A stretch of DNA of 64,000 nt from Psychrobacter sp. MF31 (GCF_012847335.1 NZ_JABBDX010000006.1:89353-153352); one strand, 5' to 3'; positions 27,735-36,898 are shown, counted from the stretch's first letter. The notes: generated from the sequence alone by a model not told the origin. Numbers and translations are program-made.

Positions 27735-27770
27735 AAAAGCCCAATTTTAGAAAAATAGAATCGGGCTTTT
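27735..27770. terminator. Bidirectional terminator between glnS and the propeller lipoprotein
   Basis: Stem AAAAGCCC(A)ATT (27735-27746) pairs with AATCGGGCTTTT (27759-27770) with one mismatch, around a 12-base loop, with T runs on both strands. It serves the convergent genes on either side. Confidence 0.8.
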
Positions 27771-27791
27771 TTAATGAAAAAAGTTGATGAT

Positions 27792-28844
27792 TTAATCCAG
27801 CGATTTTGGCAGTTTCACGATTTGGTAGTCATAAATGATACAGCGATTTTCGCAAGTGGTTTGATCGTCAGCAGGTTGTAGTTGCGCGAGCGATTGCCAA
27901 TTTTTGCCATCTTTAGATTGGATGACAGTTCCTGCGACAGTTGCCAAAAAATAATCGGACGTCGGCGATAATTTTTGAATATAAGACCAGCGAGTGTCGT
28001 CTTTTGTCGTTTTATGAATTGACCACAAGTTATCATGATAATAATAAAGATGGTCATCTGTTTGTAAAAGCAGATGCTCGGCATTATGTTGCAAATTACG
28101 CGGGCCTGGACTTAATAAGTTTTCAGAAGATAAATTTTCCCAGTGCTTCAAATCCTTTGTCGCATAAAGCGCCATCGCATCGCCTGTTAAAATGTAACTG
28201 CCCTTAAAATAATCAGCATTATAAAAAGCAGGAATCAACTTTAATTGCTGCTCGTGCCAACGCTTGCCATCGCGGCTACTGACCACAATGCCATTTTGAC
28301 CTGTCACGATAAAGCCGCCATTTAAGTTTCGGATAGCGGTAAACGGCGCTCGCGCTTTTGAGTAAAGCGTTTGCCAATGTTTGCCATCTTGACTTCGAAG
28401 GACAATCCCCAAAGTCGTATTTGGCGGCACGCTTTCACCAACGACATAAAACCAGCCGTCAGCAAAAATCATAGCTCTGCCCCAAGCCGGAATCCGTTCA
28501 GGCAATGGCGACCAATGGCGACCATCGTTAGAAATATAAGGCTGATCGCCGACTTCAGGTAGGACTTTTGGTGAGGTTGTTGGTCGAACTAAAGATATGA
28601 ATATCCCATTGCCTTGAGCGACCAAATTGCCCGGTGCCTTGGGCATGATCTGCCAAATGACGCCTGTAGGTTGGCTATCAATCGTGATTTTATCAGCTAC
28701 ATTTAACGTATTTTTGCGAATGGGGGTAATGGCATCGGCATTTTGGTGCTGATTTTTTAATGCTACGGCTTGAGTGGTACAACCAAGCAGCGCCGTGCTC
28801 AAAGTCAAGGCGAGAAATAAGCCTATCGATGTTGTTTTACGCAT
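27792..28844 (-). CDS. Lipoprotein with sialidase/YCF48-like beta-propeller repeats
   Basis: A 350-residue protein with a type II signal peptide ending L-L-G-C (Cys22), so it is probably lipid-anchored. The mature part holds at least five copies of an Asp-box-like pattern S-x-D-G-x-x-W (such as N-D-G-R-H-W-S, Q-D-G-K-H-W-Q, R-D-G-K-R-W-H, K-D-L-K-H-W-E, K-D-G-K-N-W-Q), spaced about 40 residues apart. This is typical of multi-bladed beta propellers of the exo-sialidase or YCF48 type. No catalytic sialidase residues are recognisable, so it may be a binding or assembly protein. Its ribosome-site region carries a 12-bp tandem duplication. Confidence 0.72.
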   Translation of the reverse strand: MRKTTSIGLFLALTLSTALLGCTTQAVALKNQHQNADAITPIRKNTLNVADKITIDSQPTGVIWQIMPKAPGNLVAQGNGIFISLVRPTTSPKVLPEVGDQPYISNDGRHWSPLPERIPAWGRAMIFADGWFYVVGESVPPNTTLGIVLRSQDGKHWQTLYSKARAPFTAIRNLNGGFIVTGQNGIVVSSRDGKRWHEQQLKLIPAFYNADYFKGSYILTGDAMALYATKDLKHWENLSSENLLSPGPRNLQHNAEHLLLQTDDHLYYYHDNLWSIHKTTKDDTRWSYIQKLSPTSDYFLATVAGTVIQSKDGKNWQSLAQLQPADDQTTCENRCIIYDYQIVKLPKSLD

Positions 28845-28867
28845 TTCATTGATCCTTTCATTGATCC
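28844..28867. repeat. 12-bp tandem duplication at the lipoprotein start
   Basis: The unit TTTCATTGATCC occurs twice in a row. On the minus strand it repeats a GGATCAATGAAA segment that contains the ribosome-binding GGA, so the gene has two equally good purine-rich sites near its ATG. Confidence 0.7.
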
Positions 28868-29159
28868 TTCAAAATTAAGCGCTCATCTTTTAGTTGATAT
28901 TTTTTTAAATTTTTTATTGTAAAACTTGAAGTAATGGGCGTAAAATTCGCAAAATAAACAGACGATTATGGATCGCTTTGATAATGGGCGGTTACAACAC
29001 ATGTCAATCCTCTTTTCCTTTCAGTTTTTGGTAAACAAGCTTTAGCATTGTTTAAATGTTGATAATCGTTTCTTTATAATCCTAAGTAAACTCATTTTTG
29101 CTTATTGCTGTTCTTGGCATGAAGTACTTATCTTTTTAAACCTATCATAGGTTGTAATT
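28845..29159. other. Intergenic region between lipoprotein and urease operon
   Basis: This AT-rich stretch of about 315 bases separates two divergent transcripts. It holds the tandem duplication at its left end, a TATAAT at 29075-29080 (with only a weak TTAAAT at 29052-29057 as -35) that could serve ureD, and the 15-base palindrome described separately. No coding sequence or known nickel or nitrogen regulator site was recognised. Confidence 0.5.
29139..29153. promoter_or_regulatory. Palindrome overlapping the ureD ribosome site
   Basis: AACCTAT-C-ATAGGTT is a perfect 7-1-7 inverted repeat six bases before the ureD ATG, and it covers the AGGTT that would bind the ribosome. It could be an operator or an RNA element that occludes translation. 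Confidence 0.45.
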
Positions 29160-30032
29160 ATGGCTGCAGTGGCAAGTGCCCAGTGTGGATATGGCGCTGA
29201 CCGTCAGTGGTTGGCAAAGCTTAGTTTGACGCTGGTTCCCACGTTGTCGGACAACAAAACGCACTTAAAAGGACTGTCGTTTTTAGGACCGCTTCGTATT
29301 CAGCGCCCCTTTTATCCTGAAGGCGGTGTTTGTCATCTTTATATTTTGCATCCTCCAGGCGGTTTGGTGTCAGGCGACAAGCTGCTGATTGATGCCGATT
29401 GCAAGGCAAACAGCCGAACGCTTTTGACGACGCCCTCGGCAGGAAAAATTTACGGTCGCGATAGCGATGGGGTGGCGCAAGTTCAATCGGTGGCGCTCAA
29501 GCTTGCAGCCCACGCTAATTGTGAGTGGCTGCCCCAAGAGACGATCATTTTTGACAATGCCAATGCCAAGCTTGATACCAAAATTTACATCGATTCAAGC
29601 GCGCGCTTTATCGGTTGGGATTTGGTCTGTCTTGGGCGAGCGGCGTCAAATGCGGATTTTAATCGCGGTCAGTTGCAGCAGCGACTTCAGCTGTTTAAAG
29701 ATGATCGCTTAATGGTTAATGAGCAGTTGCAATTAAGCGCGAGTAGTGAGCTTTATCGCAGCCGCGTGGGGTTTAATAATAGTCCTGTATTTGGAACACT
29801 GATGGCAACTGCGCCTGATCTTGATCAAGTCAGTCAAACGCTGATTGAGGCGCTGCGAGAAGCGCTTGATGCAAAAAGCTTTAGCATTACGATGCGCTTG
29901 AATGTGCTTTTGGTTCGTTATTTGGGATCGGATATGAATGCGTGCCGATCAGGAATGTGGCAAGCGTGGTCGATGATCCGACCGATGGTGTTGGGTCGCC
30001 CCGCTTGTATTCCACGGATTTGGCTGACGTAA
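29160..30032 (+). CDS. ureD: Urease accessory protein UreD (UreH)
   Basis: A 290-residue urease chaperone that forms the UreDFG scaffold on apo-urease. The family markers [28 protein letters not shown] and the C-terminal R-P-A-C-I-P-R-I-W are present, so the protein is complete. The frame overlaps a longer alternative reading frame but ends normally before ureA. It leads the operon; ureA follows after an 83-base gap. Confidence 0.95.
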   Translation: MAAVASAQCGYGADRQWLAKLSLTLVPTLSDNKTHLKGLSFLGPLRIQRPFYPEGGVCHLYILHPPGGLVSGDKLLIDADCKANSRTLLTTPSAGKIYGRDSDGVAQVQSVALKLAAHANCEWLPQETIIFDNANAKLDTKIYIDSSARFIGWDLVCLGRAASNADFNRGQLQQRLQLFKDDRLMVNEQLQLSASSELYRSRVGFNNSPVFGTLMATAPDLDQVSQTLIEALREALDAKSFSITMRLNVLLVRYLGSDMNACRSGMWQAWSMIRPMVLGRPACIPRIWLT

Positions 30033-30115
30033 CTGGATTACGGATGTGTGGGTACGCCGCTTTGCCTACATTTGACGAAGCGGCAGAGGTTAAAGGTCTT
30101 TTAAGGATCAAAATT

Positions 30116-30418
30116 ATGGAACTAAGTCCAAGAGAAAAAGACAAGCTACTGCTATTTACTGCAGGACTGGTCGCAGAGCGCCGATTGGCGCGAGGTCTAA
30201 AACTCAATTATCCTGAAACGGTGGCGTATTTGTCAGCGGCGATTCTTGAGGGTGCGCGCGATGGTCGAACGGTAGCAGAGCTGATGAGCGAAGGTCGCAA
30301 TTGGTTGACGCGCGATCAGGTGATGGATGGCGTTGAAGCGTTGGTTCAAGAAGTTCAAGTGGAAGCTACATTTCCAGATGGCACCAAACTTGTCACGCTT
30401 CATAACCCGATTCAATAA
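30116..30418 (+). CDS. ureA: Urease gamma subunit
   Basis: A 100-residue urease gamma subunit, [11 protein letters not shown] onward, with the conserved [11 protein letters not shown]-like segment (here Y-P-E-T) and [18 protein letters not shown] near the C-terminus. The reading frame is open further upstream from 29942, but the true start is 30116 because AAGGA lies 8 bases before it and homologues start there. Part of the (abc)3 structural enzyme with UreB and UreC. Confidence 0.96.
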   Translation: MELSPREKDKLLLFTAGLVAERRLARGLKLNYPETVAYLSAAILEGARDGRTVAELMSEGRNWLTRDQVMDGVEALVQEVQVEATFPDGTKLVTLHNPIQ

Positions 30419-30428
30419 GGATTTGCTC

Positions 30429-30749
30429 ATGATACCAGGAGAAGTTCGCGTGGTTGCCGATTATATTGAGCTGAACTGCGACCGCGAAAAAAGAACCGTC
30501 ATCGTTGCCAATACCGGTGATCGCCCAATTCAGGTGGGATCGCATTATCATTTTGCTGAGGTCAATCCGGCGTTGCTTTTAGATCGCAATTTTGCGATGG
30601 GGTTTCGCTTAGACATCGCTGCAGGAACGGCAATTCGTTTTGAACCGGGTCAAAGCCGCGAGGTGACCTTGGTTGCGCTTGGCGGTCGCCGTCACGTTTT
30701 TGGCTTTCGCGGTGAGGTGATGGGCGCATTAGGAGATCAGCATGACTAG
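30429..30749 (+). CDS. ureB: Urease beta subunit
   Basis: A 106-residue urease beta subunit beginning M-I-P-G-E-V-R and carrying [17 protein letters not shown] and [10 protein letters not shown]. The ATG at 30429 was chosen over an in-frame start at 30327 because it matches the family N-terminus and lies just after AAGGAT. It overlaps ureC by eight bases. Confidence 0.96.
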   Translation: MIPGEVRVVADYIELNCDREKRTVIVANTGDRPIQVGSHYHFAEVNPALLLDRNFAMGFRLDIAAGTAIRFEPGQSREVTLVALGGRRHVFGFRGEVMGALGDQHD

Positions 30750-32448
30750 AATGTCACGAAGCGCTTATGCAGAAATGTTTGGTCCGACTACAGGCGATCA
30801 GTTGCGGTTGGCGGATACTGAGCTGTTTGTTCAAATTGAATTTGACCATACCATTTACGGTGATGAGGTCAGCTTTGGCGGCGGTAAAGTGATCCGCGAT
30901 GGCATGGGTCAAAGCCAGCTTGGCGATGCAGATACGGTAGATACGATCATCACCAATGTGGTCATCATTGATCATTGGGGCATTGTTAAAGCCGATGTTG
31001 GCATCAATGGCGGTCGCATTGTGGCGATTGGCAAAGCGGGAAACCCCGATATTCAAGAAGGTGTGACCATTAATATTGGCGCTTGCACAGAAGTCATCGC
31101 AGGCGAGGGTAAAATTTTGACCGCAGGCGGGGTGGACACGCATATTCACTATATTTGCCCGCAGCAGGTTGAAGAGGCGCTTTGTTCAGGCGTTACCACG
31201 ATGATTGGTGGCGGTACAGGACCTGCAACAGGAAGTAAAGCCACTACTTGTACGCCGGGGGCTTGGCACATCTCAAGAATGCTTGAAGCCACCGATGAGC
31301 TGCCAATGAACTTTGGCTTTTTGGGAAAAGGTAACGTCAGTCAACCAAAGCCTTTACGCGAGCAGTTAGAAGCCGGCGCAATTGGGCTTAAGCTTCATGA
31401 AGATTGGGGATCAACGCCTGCGGCAATTGATTGCTGCTTATCTGTTGCTGAAGCGTATGACGTTCAGATCGCCATTCATAGCGACACGTTAAATGAGTCT
31501 GGATTTGTTGATGATACTATCGGCGCGTTTAAAGGTCGCACCATTCATACCTACCATACCGAAGGCGCCGGTGGCGGTCATGCTCCTGATATCCTAAAGG
31601 CTTGTAGCATGCCAAACGTGCTGCCATCGTCAACCAATCCGACGCGACCTTATACCATCAATACCGTTGATGAGCATTTAGACATGCTCATGGTTTGCCA
31701 CCATCTTGATCCCAATATCCCTGAAGATGTGGCGTTTGCTGATTCGCGAATCCGTAAAGAAACCATTGCTGCTGAAGATATCTTGCAAGATTTGGGCGTC
31801 ATTTCCATGATGTCATCTGACAGCCAAGCGATGGGTCGCGTGGGCGAGGTGGTCTGCCGAACGTGGCAAACTGCCGATAAAATGCACAAACAGCGCGGGC
31901 TGCTTGCTGAAGATCGCGATCTTGGCTGTGATAACTTTCGGGTGAAGCGCTACATTGCAAAATATACCATCAACCCGGCTATTGCTCATGGCGTCTCTCA
32001 CGAAATCGGCTCAATTGAAGTCGGAAAGCTTGCCGACTTGGTGCTTTGGGATCCGGCATTTTTTGGGATCAAACCGGCGCTGATTTTAAAAGGTGGCATG
32101 ATTGCTTATGCGCCGATGGGAGATATCAACGGCTCAATTCCAACGCCGCAGCCGGTTCATTATCGCCCGATGTTTGGCGCTCAAGCTCGCGGCGCCGCCG
32201 CAACCAGCATCACTTTTGTGTCGCAAGCTGCCATGGATCGCGATATCAAATCTAAGCTTAAACTCACGCGCCAACTTTGCGCTTGTGTTAATACGCGCAA
32301 GATTCAAAAGCAGGACATGATTCATAATGGCGCAACGCCGGATATCAGCGTTGACCCGCAAACTTATGAAGTGCGCTGCGATGGTGAGCTACTGGTGTGC
32401 GAGCCTGCCGATGTTTTGCCGCTTGCCCAGCTTTATATGTTGTTTTAA
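30742..32448 (+). CDS. ureC: Urease alpha (catalytic) subunit
   Basis: A 568-residue nickel metallohydrolase that splits urea to ammonia and carbamate. The carbamylated nickel-bridging lysine lies in [12 protein letters not shown], metal histidines in V-D-T-H-I-H-Y and G-G-G-H-A-P-D, and the mobile flap histidine in M-V-C-H-H-L-D. The start is ATG 30742, giving M-T-R-M-S-R-S-A-Y. Full length for the family, with no damage seen. Confidence 0.97.
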   Translation: MTRMSRSAYAEMFGPTTGDQLRLADTELFVQIEFDHTIYGDEVSFGGGKVIRDGMGQSQLGDADTVDTIITNVVIIDHWGIVKADVGINGGRIVAIGKAGNPDIQEGVTINIGACTEVIAGEGKILTAGGVDTHIHYICPQQVEEALCSGVTTMIGGGTGPATGSKATTCTPGAWHISRMLEATDELPMNFGFLGKGNVSQPKPLREQLEAGAIGLKLHEDWGSTPAAIDCCLSVAEAYDVQIAIHSDTLNESGFVDDTIGAFKGRTIHTYHTEGAGGGHAPDILKACSMPNVLPSSTNPTRPYTINTVDEHLDMLMVCHHLDPNIPEDVAFADSRIRKETIAAEDILQDLGVISMMSSDSQAMGRVGEVVCRTWQTADKMHKQRGLLAEDRDLGCDNFRVKRYIAKYTINPAIAHGVSHEIGSIEVGKLADLVLWDPAFFGIKPALILKGGMIAYAPMGDINGSIPTPQPVHYRPMFGAQARGAAATSITFVSQAAMDRDIKSKLKLTRQLCACVNTRKIQKQDMIHNGATPDISVDPQTYEVRCDGELLVCEPADVLPLAQLYMLF

Positions 32449-32461
32449 AGGAGTGCTTACC

Positions 32462-32974
32462 ATGCTAAAAATAACGCAAGGTTTAGGAAAGACCGATCAA
32501 AACGCGGATGACAGCTTAACTTTAAGCTTTGAGCAGCGCCAAAAAGGTCGATTTAAAGCCCTAAGTGATAAGGGGCTTGAGGTCGGCGTGTTTTTAGAGC
32601 GCGGTCATGTGTTGGCAGATGGCGAGCGCTTGCAAGCAGAAGACGGTCGCATTTTTCAAGTGATTGCGAAGCCTGAAGCGGTCGTGACTGCCAAAGCGCA
32701 GGATTGGCAAAGCTTTTCCCGAGCTTGCTATCATTTAGGAAATCGCCACGTCACTTTGGAGCTTGGCGATCGTTGGCTGCGCTTTTGGCCAGATCATGTC
32801 CTTGAGGAGTTGGCAACGCTTTTGGGGCTTAGTTTATCGTATGAAGCCGCCCCATTTCATCCTGAATCGGGCGCTTATCAAAACTTAGGTCATAGCCACA
32901 GTCATGGTGACGATGCGCCAAGCCACAGCCATCACCACCATCATGATCATCACAGTCATCATCATGACCACTGA
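32462..32974 (+). CDS. ureE: Urease accessory protein UreE with His-rich tail
   Basis: A 170-residue nickel metallochaperone that delivers Ni to urease through UreG. After the N-terminal (L-K-I-T-Q) and C-terminal domains comes a histidine-rich tail from about residue 143 with more than fifteen His, in the class with a nickel-storing tail, as in Klebsiella UreE. The start is ATG 32462 after AAGGAG; an upstream open frame (from 32327) lies in ureC and is ignored. The tail-coding bases overlap the start of ureF by 11 bases, so the last His codons and the first ureF codons share DNA. Confidence 0.93.
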   Translation: MLKITQGLGKTDQNADDSLTLSFEQRQKGRFKALSDKGLEVGVFLERGHVLADGERLQAEDGRIFQVIAKPEAVVTAKAQDWQSFSRACYHLGNRHVTLELGDRWLRFWPDHVLEELATLLGLSLSYEAAPFHPESGAYQNLGHSHSHGDDAPSHSHHHHHDHHSHHHDH

Positions 32975-33662
32975 TCGCACTGATGTTTTGGATACAAGTT
33001 TGGCAGATGCTGAGCAGCTGCTTACCTTGATGCACTTGGCAAGTCCTGCGCTGCCTATCGGCGCGTTTGCTTACTCAAGCGGTCTTGAGTCTGCCATTGA
33101 GCTTGGCTGGGTGAGTGATGAAGCATCGCTTGAGCGCTGGCTTTGCGGCATGATGGTGAGCCTAAGCCACCTTGATATTCCGGTATTGCTGCGATTGTCC
33201 GAGGCAAGGCGTCATCAAGATTGGGAAGCTCAGCAGTATTGGAGCGATTATCTTCGCGCCAGCCGCGAGACGTTTGAGCTTTTATTTGAAGATGAGCAGC
33301 AAGCAAAAGCCTTGGTGCGATTATTAAGAGATCAGCATGTCGATGTGGCAAGCCTGCCAAGTGATCCGGCGTTTTTAGTTGTCTATGCTTTTGCCGCCGA
33401 GCAGTGGGGACTTAGTGCCTCGTGGTCGGCGCTTGGCTACCTTTGGAGCTGGCTTGAGAATCAGCTTACGGTTGCCAGCAAAACGCTGCCGCTTGGTCAA
33501 ACTGCCGCTCAGCGCTTGTTACTGAGGTTAAAACCTGAGCTTAGCGAGTTTGCGCTTCATGCCAAAACCTTGACCGATGATGAGTTAGGAATGAGCTTGC
33601 CAGGGCAGGTTCACGCCAGCTGTTTGCATGAGTCGCAATATTCGCGACTGTTTCGCAGCTAA
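32964..33662 (+). CDS. ureF: Urease accessory protein UreF
   Basis: A 232-residue helical protein that gates UreG GTPase activity in the UreDFG complex. M-H-L-A-S-P-A-L-P-I-G-A-F-A-Y-S-S-G-L-E-type sequence (A-L-P-I-G-A-F-A-Y-S-S-G) near residue 30 is the family signature. The ATG at 32964 (M-T-T-D-R-T) fits family length and starts inside the ureE His tail. A longer frame upstream is the ureE overlap and was rejected as coding. Confidence 0.92.
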   Translation: MTTDRTDVLDTSLADAEQLLTLMHLASPALPIGAFAYSSGLESAIELGWVSDEASLERWLCGMMVSLSHLDIPVLLRLSEARRHQDWEAQQYWSDYLRASRETFELLFEDEQQAKALVRLLRDQHVDVASLPSDPAFLVVYAFAAEQWGLSASWSALGYLWSWLENQLTVASKTLPLGQTAAQRLLLRLKPELSEFALHAKTLTDDELGMSLPGQVHASCLHESQYSRLFRS

Positions 33663-33702
33663 CTTATTTATCTTAACCTTTTAAGCCATGTTTGGAGTTT
33701 TT

Positions 33703-34347
33703 ATGACAACACAATGTTTACGAGTCGGCGTTGGTGGTCCTGTGGGATCAGGAAAAACCGCATTATTGCGCCAGTTGTGCTTAGCCCTTCGCGATCATTA
33801 CGACTTGGCGGTGGTGACCAACGACATTTATACCAAAGAAGATGCTGAGTTTTTATTGCGTCATGAAGCGCTTGATGACAGCCGAATCATGGGCGTTGAA
33901 ACAGGCGGCTGCCCACATACTGCCATTCGCGAAGATGCGTCAATGAATCTTGCTGCCATTGACACCTTGCAAGAGCGTCATCCCAAGCTTGAATTGGTAC
34001 TCGTTGAAAGCGGCGGCGACAATTTATCTGCCACTTTTAGCCCTGAATTGTCCGATTTGACCCTTTATGTAATCGACGTTTGCGCCGGTGACAAAATCCC
34101 GCGAAAAGGCGGTCCTGGCATCACCAAGTCCGATTTATTAATTATCAATAAAACCGATTTGGCGCCGATGGTGAACGCCTCGCTTGAAGTGATGGATCGT
34201 GATGCCAAACGCATGCGCGGCGAGCGACCTTTTGTCTTTACCAACTTGGTTCGTGGTGATGGCGTGGCTGAAATCATCAATTTTATCCAACGTGAAGGTA
34301 TGCTCGCGCCGCTTCCTGAGGATTTTAGCGTTCCGGTAAAGGCGTAA
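33703..34347 (+). CDS. ureG: Urease accessory GTPase UreG
   Basis: A 214-residue SIMIBI GTPase that hands nickel to urease on GTP hydrolysis. The P-loop is [11 protein letters not shown], the metal-binding C-P-H motif is in T-G-G-C-P-H-T-A-I, and N-K-T-D is the guanine specificity motif. The start is M-T-T-Q-C-L at 33703, with GGAG seven bases upstream; an earlier ATG at 33688 is less likely. Confidence 0.96.
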   Translation: MTTQCLRVGVGGPVGSGKTALLRQLCLALRDHYDLAVVTNDIYTKEDAEFLLRHEALDDSRIMGVETGGCPHTAIREDASMNLAAIDTLQERHPKLELVLVESGGDNLSATFSPELSDLTLYVIDVCAGDKIPRKGGPGITKSDLLIINKTDLAPMVNASLEVMDRDAKRMRGERPFVFTNLVRGDGVAEIINFIQREGMLAPLPEDFSVPVKA

Positions 34348-34393
34348 TGATTGCTTTTAAAACTACTTTTATGATCTGCTTTAGGACACTTTT

Positions 34394-34987
34394 ATGATAA
34401 GTTCTCGCCGTTTTTCTTTGATTGCCGCCCTTATGCTACTGCCATCTTTTGCTTTTGCCCATCCAGGTCACGATACCTCCGGCATGATGGCAGGGCTCAT
34501 GCATCCGCTGCTGGGCTGGGATCACCTACTTGCGATGGTTGCCGTTGGTATGCTTGCAGTCATGGGTCGCCAAAAAGTCGCTTGGCAACTTCCTGTAGCT
34601 TTTGTGAGCTTTATGCTTATTGGGGGACTTATGGGTATTAACGGTATTGCGATCCCTGCGGTTGAAAGCGGTATTTTATTGTCGCTTATTGCTCTTGGTG
34701 GCTTGCTGATCTTTGGTCGCATCAATAGGAACGCTTATGTTCCAGTACTGAGCGCTTGCTGTGCATTATTTGGCGTTTTACATGGCAATGCTCACGGTCT
34801 TGAATTGCCTGCCAATGCCCAAGCTATCAGCTACATTTCAGGGTTTACAATGGCAACGATTGCGCTACATTTAGCAGGCTGCGCTGTCGCGGCAGTTTGC
34901 GCCAATAAAGGTCAGGAAATGACACTTAAAGTCAGCGGCGTTGTCATTGCGGCAGCTGGATTGTTTGGTATGTTAAGTGTGATTTAG
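34394..34987 (+). CDS. HupE/UreJ family nickel permease-like protein
   Basis: A 197-residue membrane protein of the HupE/UreJ family. It opens with a signal-like helix, then H-P-G-H near the mature N-terminus and M-H-P-L-L-G-W-D-H-L-L-A-M, whose His and Asp are conserved metal-transport residues. About six further membrane helices follow, ending G-M-L-S-V-I. Members next to urease genes are thought to import nickel. AGGAC lies before the ATG, and the gene is 46 bases after ureG, so it probably belongs to the urease operon. Confidence 0.88.
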   Translation: MISSRRFSLIAALMLLPSFAFAHPGHDTSGMMAGLMHPLLGWDHLLAMVAVGMLAVMGRQKVAWQLPVAFVSFMLIGGLMGINGIAIPAVESGILLSLIALGGLLIFGRINRNAYVPVLSACCALFGVLHGNAHGLELPANAQAISYISGFTMATIALHLAGCAVAAVCANKGQEMTLKVSGVVIAAAGLFGMLSVI

Positions 34988-35001
34988 CATATTTAAAAAG
35001 A

Positions 35002-35050
35002 GTTATTAAAAAAAGCTATTAAAAAAAGCTATTAAAAATAGTTATTTAAA
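35002..35050. repeat. 13-bp tandem repeat, about 3.8 copies
   Basis: Copies of GCTATTAAAAAAA with small changes (GTTATT and AAAATA variants) follow each other without gaps right after the hupE stop. Such A-rich units expand by slippage. Confidence 0.75.
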
Positions 35051-35060
35051 ACCCAATATC

Positions 35061-35092
35061 AGCCCATAGCATTTTGTTGAGTGCTATGGGCT
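35061..35092. terminator. Terminator of the urease operon
   Basis: An 11-base perfect stem, AGCCCATAGCA (35061-35071) with TGCTATGGGCT (35082-35092), and a 10-base loop lie about 75 bases after hupE. The downstream T content is only moderate (TAATTTATT), so termination may be partial. Confidence 0.7.
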
Positions 35093-35340
35093 TAATTTAT
35101 TGGATTTTTTAGCGCGTCCTCCACTCAAACGATCCTTTTTAAATAAGCTAAAAACAGCTAAATTTTACCAAACTGCGCTAACTATCCTGATATTACCGGC
35201 ACTATTTTCCTTGTTTGGTGGCAATTTATCTCATTTTTATGATTGTTTTTAAAATGAGGAGTCGCTCTACTATCAAAATAAGAAAAAACTTATAATCTTT
35301 TTATTAAAACTCTCCTACATTCTCATTCCCTAAAACCAAT

Positions 35341-35418
35341 TTAAATCCGCTTTGGATCAACGTCACTGACGGCTTGATAAATGGCTTTAGCCCTAAGTTT
35401 TAAATGTTTTAACGTCAT
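35341..35418 (-). CDS. Possible 25-residue small protein
   Basis: On the minus strand an ATG at 35418 opens a 25-codon frame ending in TAA at 35341-35343. An AAGG sits seven bases upstream, a proper ribosome site. The predicted peptide is basic (five Lys, two Arg) with an amphipathic K-H-L-K-L-R-A-K-A-I-Y start. It is divergent from the cytochrome b561 gene. It has no recognised homologue that I can name, and the frame could be chance; translation is unproven. Confidence 0.3.
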   Translation of the reverse strand: MTLKHLKLRAKAIYQAVSDVDPKRI

Positions 35419-35535
35419 AAGCTTACCTTAAGATTTGTTTGTTGTAATAGGCATAAGGCAGAGGATGCGACCGCTCATCCACTAGCTTTTAGCCGCTGAT
35501 ATCGCCAATAAACCAATGATTAAGGGAGCAAAACC

Positions 35536-36156
35536 ATGAACCAAAATGACAATACTAAAAAAGACAATGTGACTTGGGATAACGCTTCAGCGCCTGAACC
35601 AAGCGCCCCTAAAACTAGACAGGTAAAAGTTTGGGACTTATTGGTACGAATTACCCACTGGACGGTTGCTGCAGGTATTATTGCCAATTTATTTTTCACT
35701 GAAGATGGCAGTGAGCTGCATGAATTTGTTGGCTATACCGTTTTAGGGCTTGTGGTCGTACGCTTACTTTGGGGATTGGTTGGCACGCGCTATGCTCGCT
35801 TTACCAGCTTTTTTCCCACACCATCACGGCTCAAGCAGCACCTTTTAGTGCTAAAAAATCGGCGCGAGGAGGATCGGCATCTTGGTCATAACCCATTGGC
35901 TGCCTTGATGATGTTATCATTATGGGCGGTGATCATAGGGCTTGGCGTCACCGGTTATTTGATGGAAGCAAATCTGCTTTTTGATAAGGATTTGCTTGAA
36001 GAGAGTCATGAAATATTGGCAAACAGCTTATATCTACTGGTTCCTGTTCATATCATCGCCGCGATTGTTATGAGTTATTGGCAACGGCAAAACCTGATTA
36101 AATCAATGATCACCGGCAAAAAAACGGTGATTGACAAACCCTCCATCATGAATTAG
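35536..36156 (+). CDS. Cytochrome b561-type membrane protein
   Basis: A 206-residue protein with a polar N-terminus (about 30 residues) and four membrane segments (around 40-60, 70-88, 118-138 and 168-188). The haem-ligand pattern is W-D-L-L-V-R-I-T-H-W near 37 with further His in E-L-H-E-F-V-G-Y-T and V-P-V-H-I-I-A-A. It belongs to the b-type cytochrome b561 family, which passes electrons across the membrane. AGGGAG precedes the ATG. It leads the two-component and redox cluster, with the response regulator 19 bases downstream. Confidence 0.85.
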   Translation: MNQNDNTKKDNVTWDNASAPEPSAPKTRQVKVWDLLVRITHWTVAAGIIANLFFTEDGSELHEFVGYTVLGLVVVRLLWGLVGTRYARFTSFFPTPSRLKQHLLVLKNRREEDRHLGHNPLAALMMLSLWAVIIGLGVTGYLMEANLLFDKDLLEESHEILANSLYLLVPVHIIAAIVMSYWQRQNLIKSMITGKKTVIDKPSIMN

Positions 36157-36175
36157 AGCAAAAAATGGAGTAAAT

Positions 36176-36850
36176 ATGGCACGTATCTTGTTGATAGAAG
36201 ATGACAGCACTATTGCAGAGGGCATAGTGCTGGGCTTAAAAAGTCATGGCATGATGGTGGATTGGTTTGGTGATGCCAAGCAAGGTGAACTGGCGCTTCA
36301 AGACAACATGTTTGATGCGGTGCTGCTGGATTTAACCTTACCAAAAGGCGATGGCATGACGGTGCTAAAAAACTGGCGCTCAAAACACATCGATACCCCA
36401 GTATTGATTATCACTGCCCGCGATGCGATTGCCAATCGTGTGGCAGGGCTTAATGCGGGCGCAGATGACTATTTGGTGAAGCCGTTTGCCTTAGATGAGG
36501 TGGTTGCTCGCTTGCAAGCCTTGATGAGGCGCTGCCAAGGTCGCAGCCAATCTGAAGTGCGTTATGGCGATGTAAGCTATCAGCCTGATAACCAGCAGGT
36601 TTTTTATCAAGGCAATATGGTGGAGTTAACCATTAAAGAGGTGGCAATATTAGAGCAAATGCTGACCCATCCAAAGCAAATTCACAGCCGAGCAAGCTTG
36701 GAAGATAAGCTCTATGGCTGGCAACAAGATATCGAAAGCAACGCCATTGAAGTTCACATTCATCATTTGCGCAAAAAGCTTGGCAATGATTTTATCTTAA
36801 CCAAACGTGGCATTGGCTACTACCTCAATCCAGCCTATAATCAGTATTAG
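36176..36850 (+). CDS. OmpR-family response regulator
   Basis: A 224-residue regulator with an N-terminal receiver domain (acid pocket E8-D9-D10, phospho-acceptor D52 in L-L-D-L-T-L-P, K in L-V-K-P-F near 103) and a C-terminal winged-helix DNA-binding domain (A-I-E-V-H-I-H-H-L-R-K-K-L-G, T-K-R-G-I-G-Y-Y). It resembles the QseB/PmrA type. The kinase follows after 48 bases, and the flanking redox genes are its likely targets; no binding site was identified. GGAGT is seven bases before the ATG. Confidence 0.93.
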   Translation: MARILLIEDDSTIAEGIVLGLKSHGMMVDWFGDAKQGELALQDNMFDAVLLDLTLPKGDGMTVLKNWRSKHIDTPVLIITARDAIANRVAGLNAGADDYLVKPFALDEVVARLQALMRRCQGRSQSEVRYGDVSYQPDNQQVFYQGNMVELTIKEVAILEQMLTHPKQIHSRASLEDKLYGWQQDIESNAIEVHIHHLRKKLGNDFILTKRGIGYYLNPAYNQY

Positions 36851-36898
36851 GCAATCAGCTGCCTAATTTTAGCGTCTTTTGTTTGCTAGTGTGAGCCT

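Larger units (their letters stand above)
34988..35535. other. Intergenic region with repeat, terminator and a possible small ORF
   Basis: This 548-base, AT-rich stretch separates the urease operon from the redox module. It holds 13-bp tandem repeats (35002-35050), a strong hairpin terminator (35061-35092) and, on the minus strand, a 25-codon reading frame with a good ribosome site (35341-35418). The rest shows no RNA gene or known operator that I can recognise. Confidence 0.6.

Noticed and set aside
29942-30115. A 58-codon in-frame extension upstream of ureA
   Set aside because: It overlaps the end of ureD in another frame and lacks a ribosome site. UreA homologues start at M-E-L-S-P-R-E, where AAGGA is properly spaced.
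32904-32963. A 20-codon extension upstream of ureF
   Set aside because: It lies wholly within the His-tail codons of ureE and its sequence is a shifted reading of that repeat. The UreF start at 32964 fits the family.
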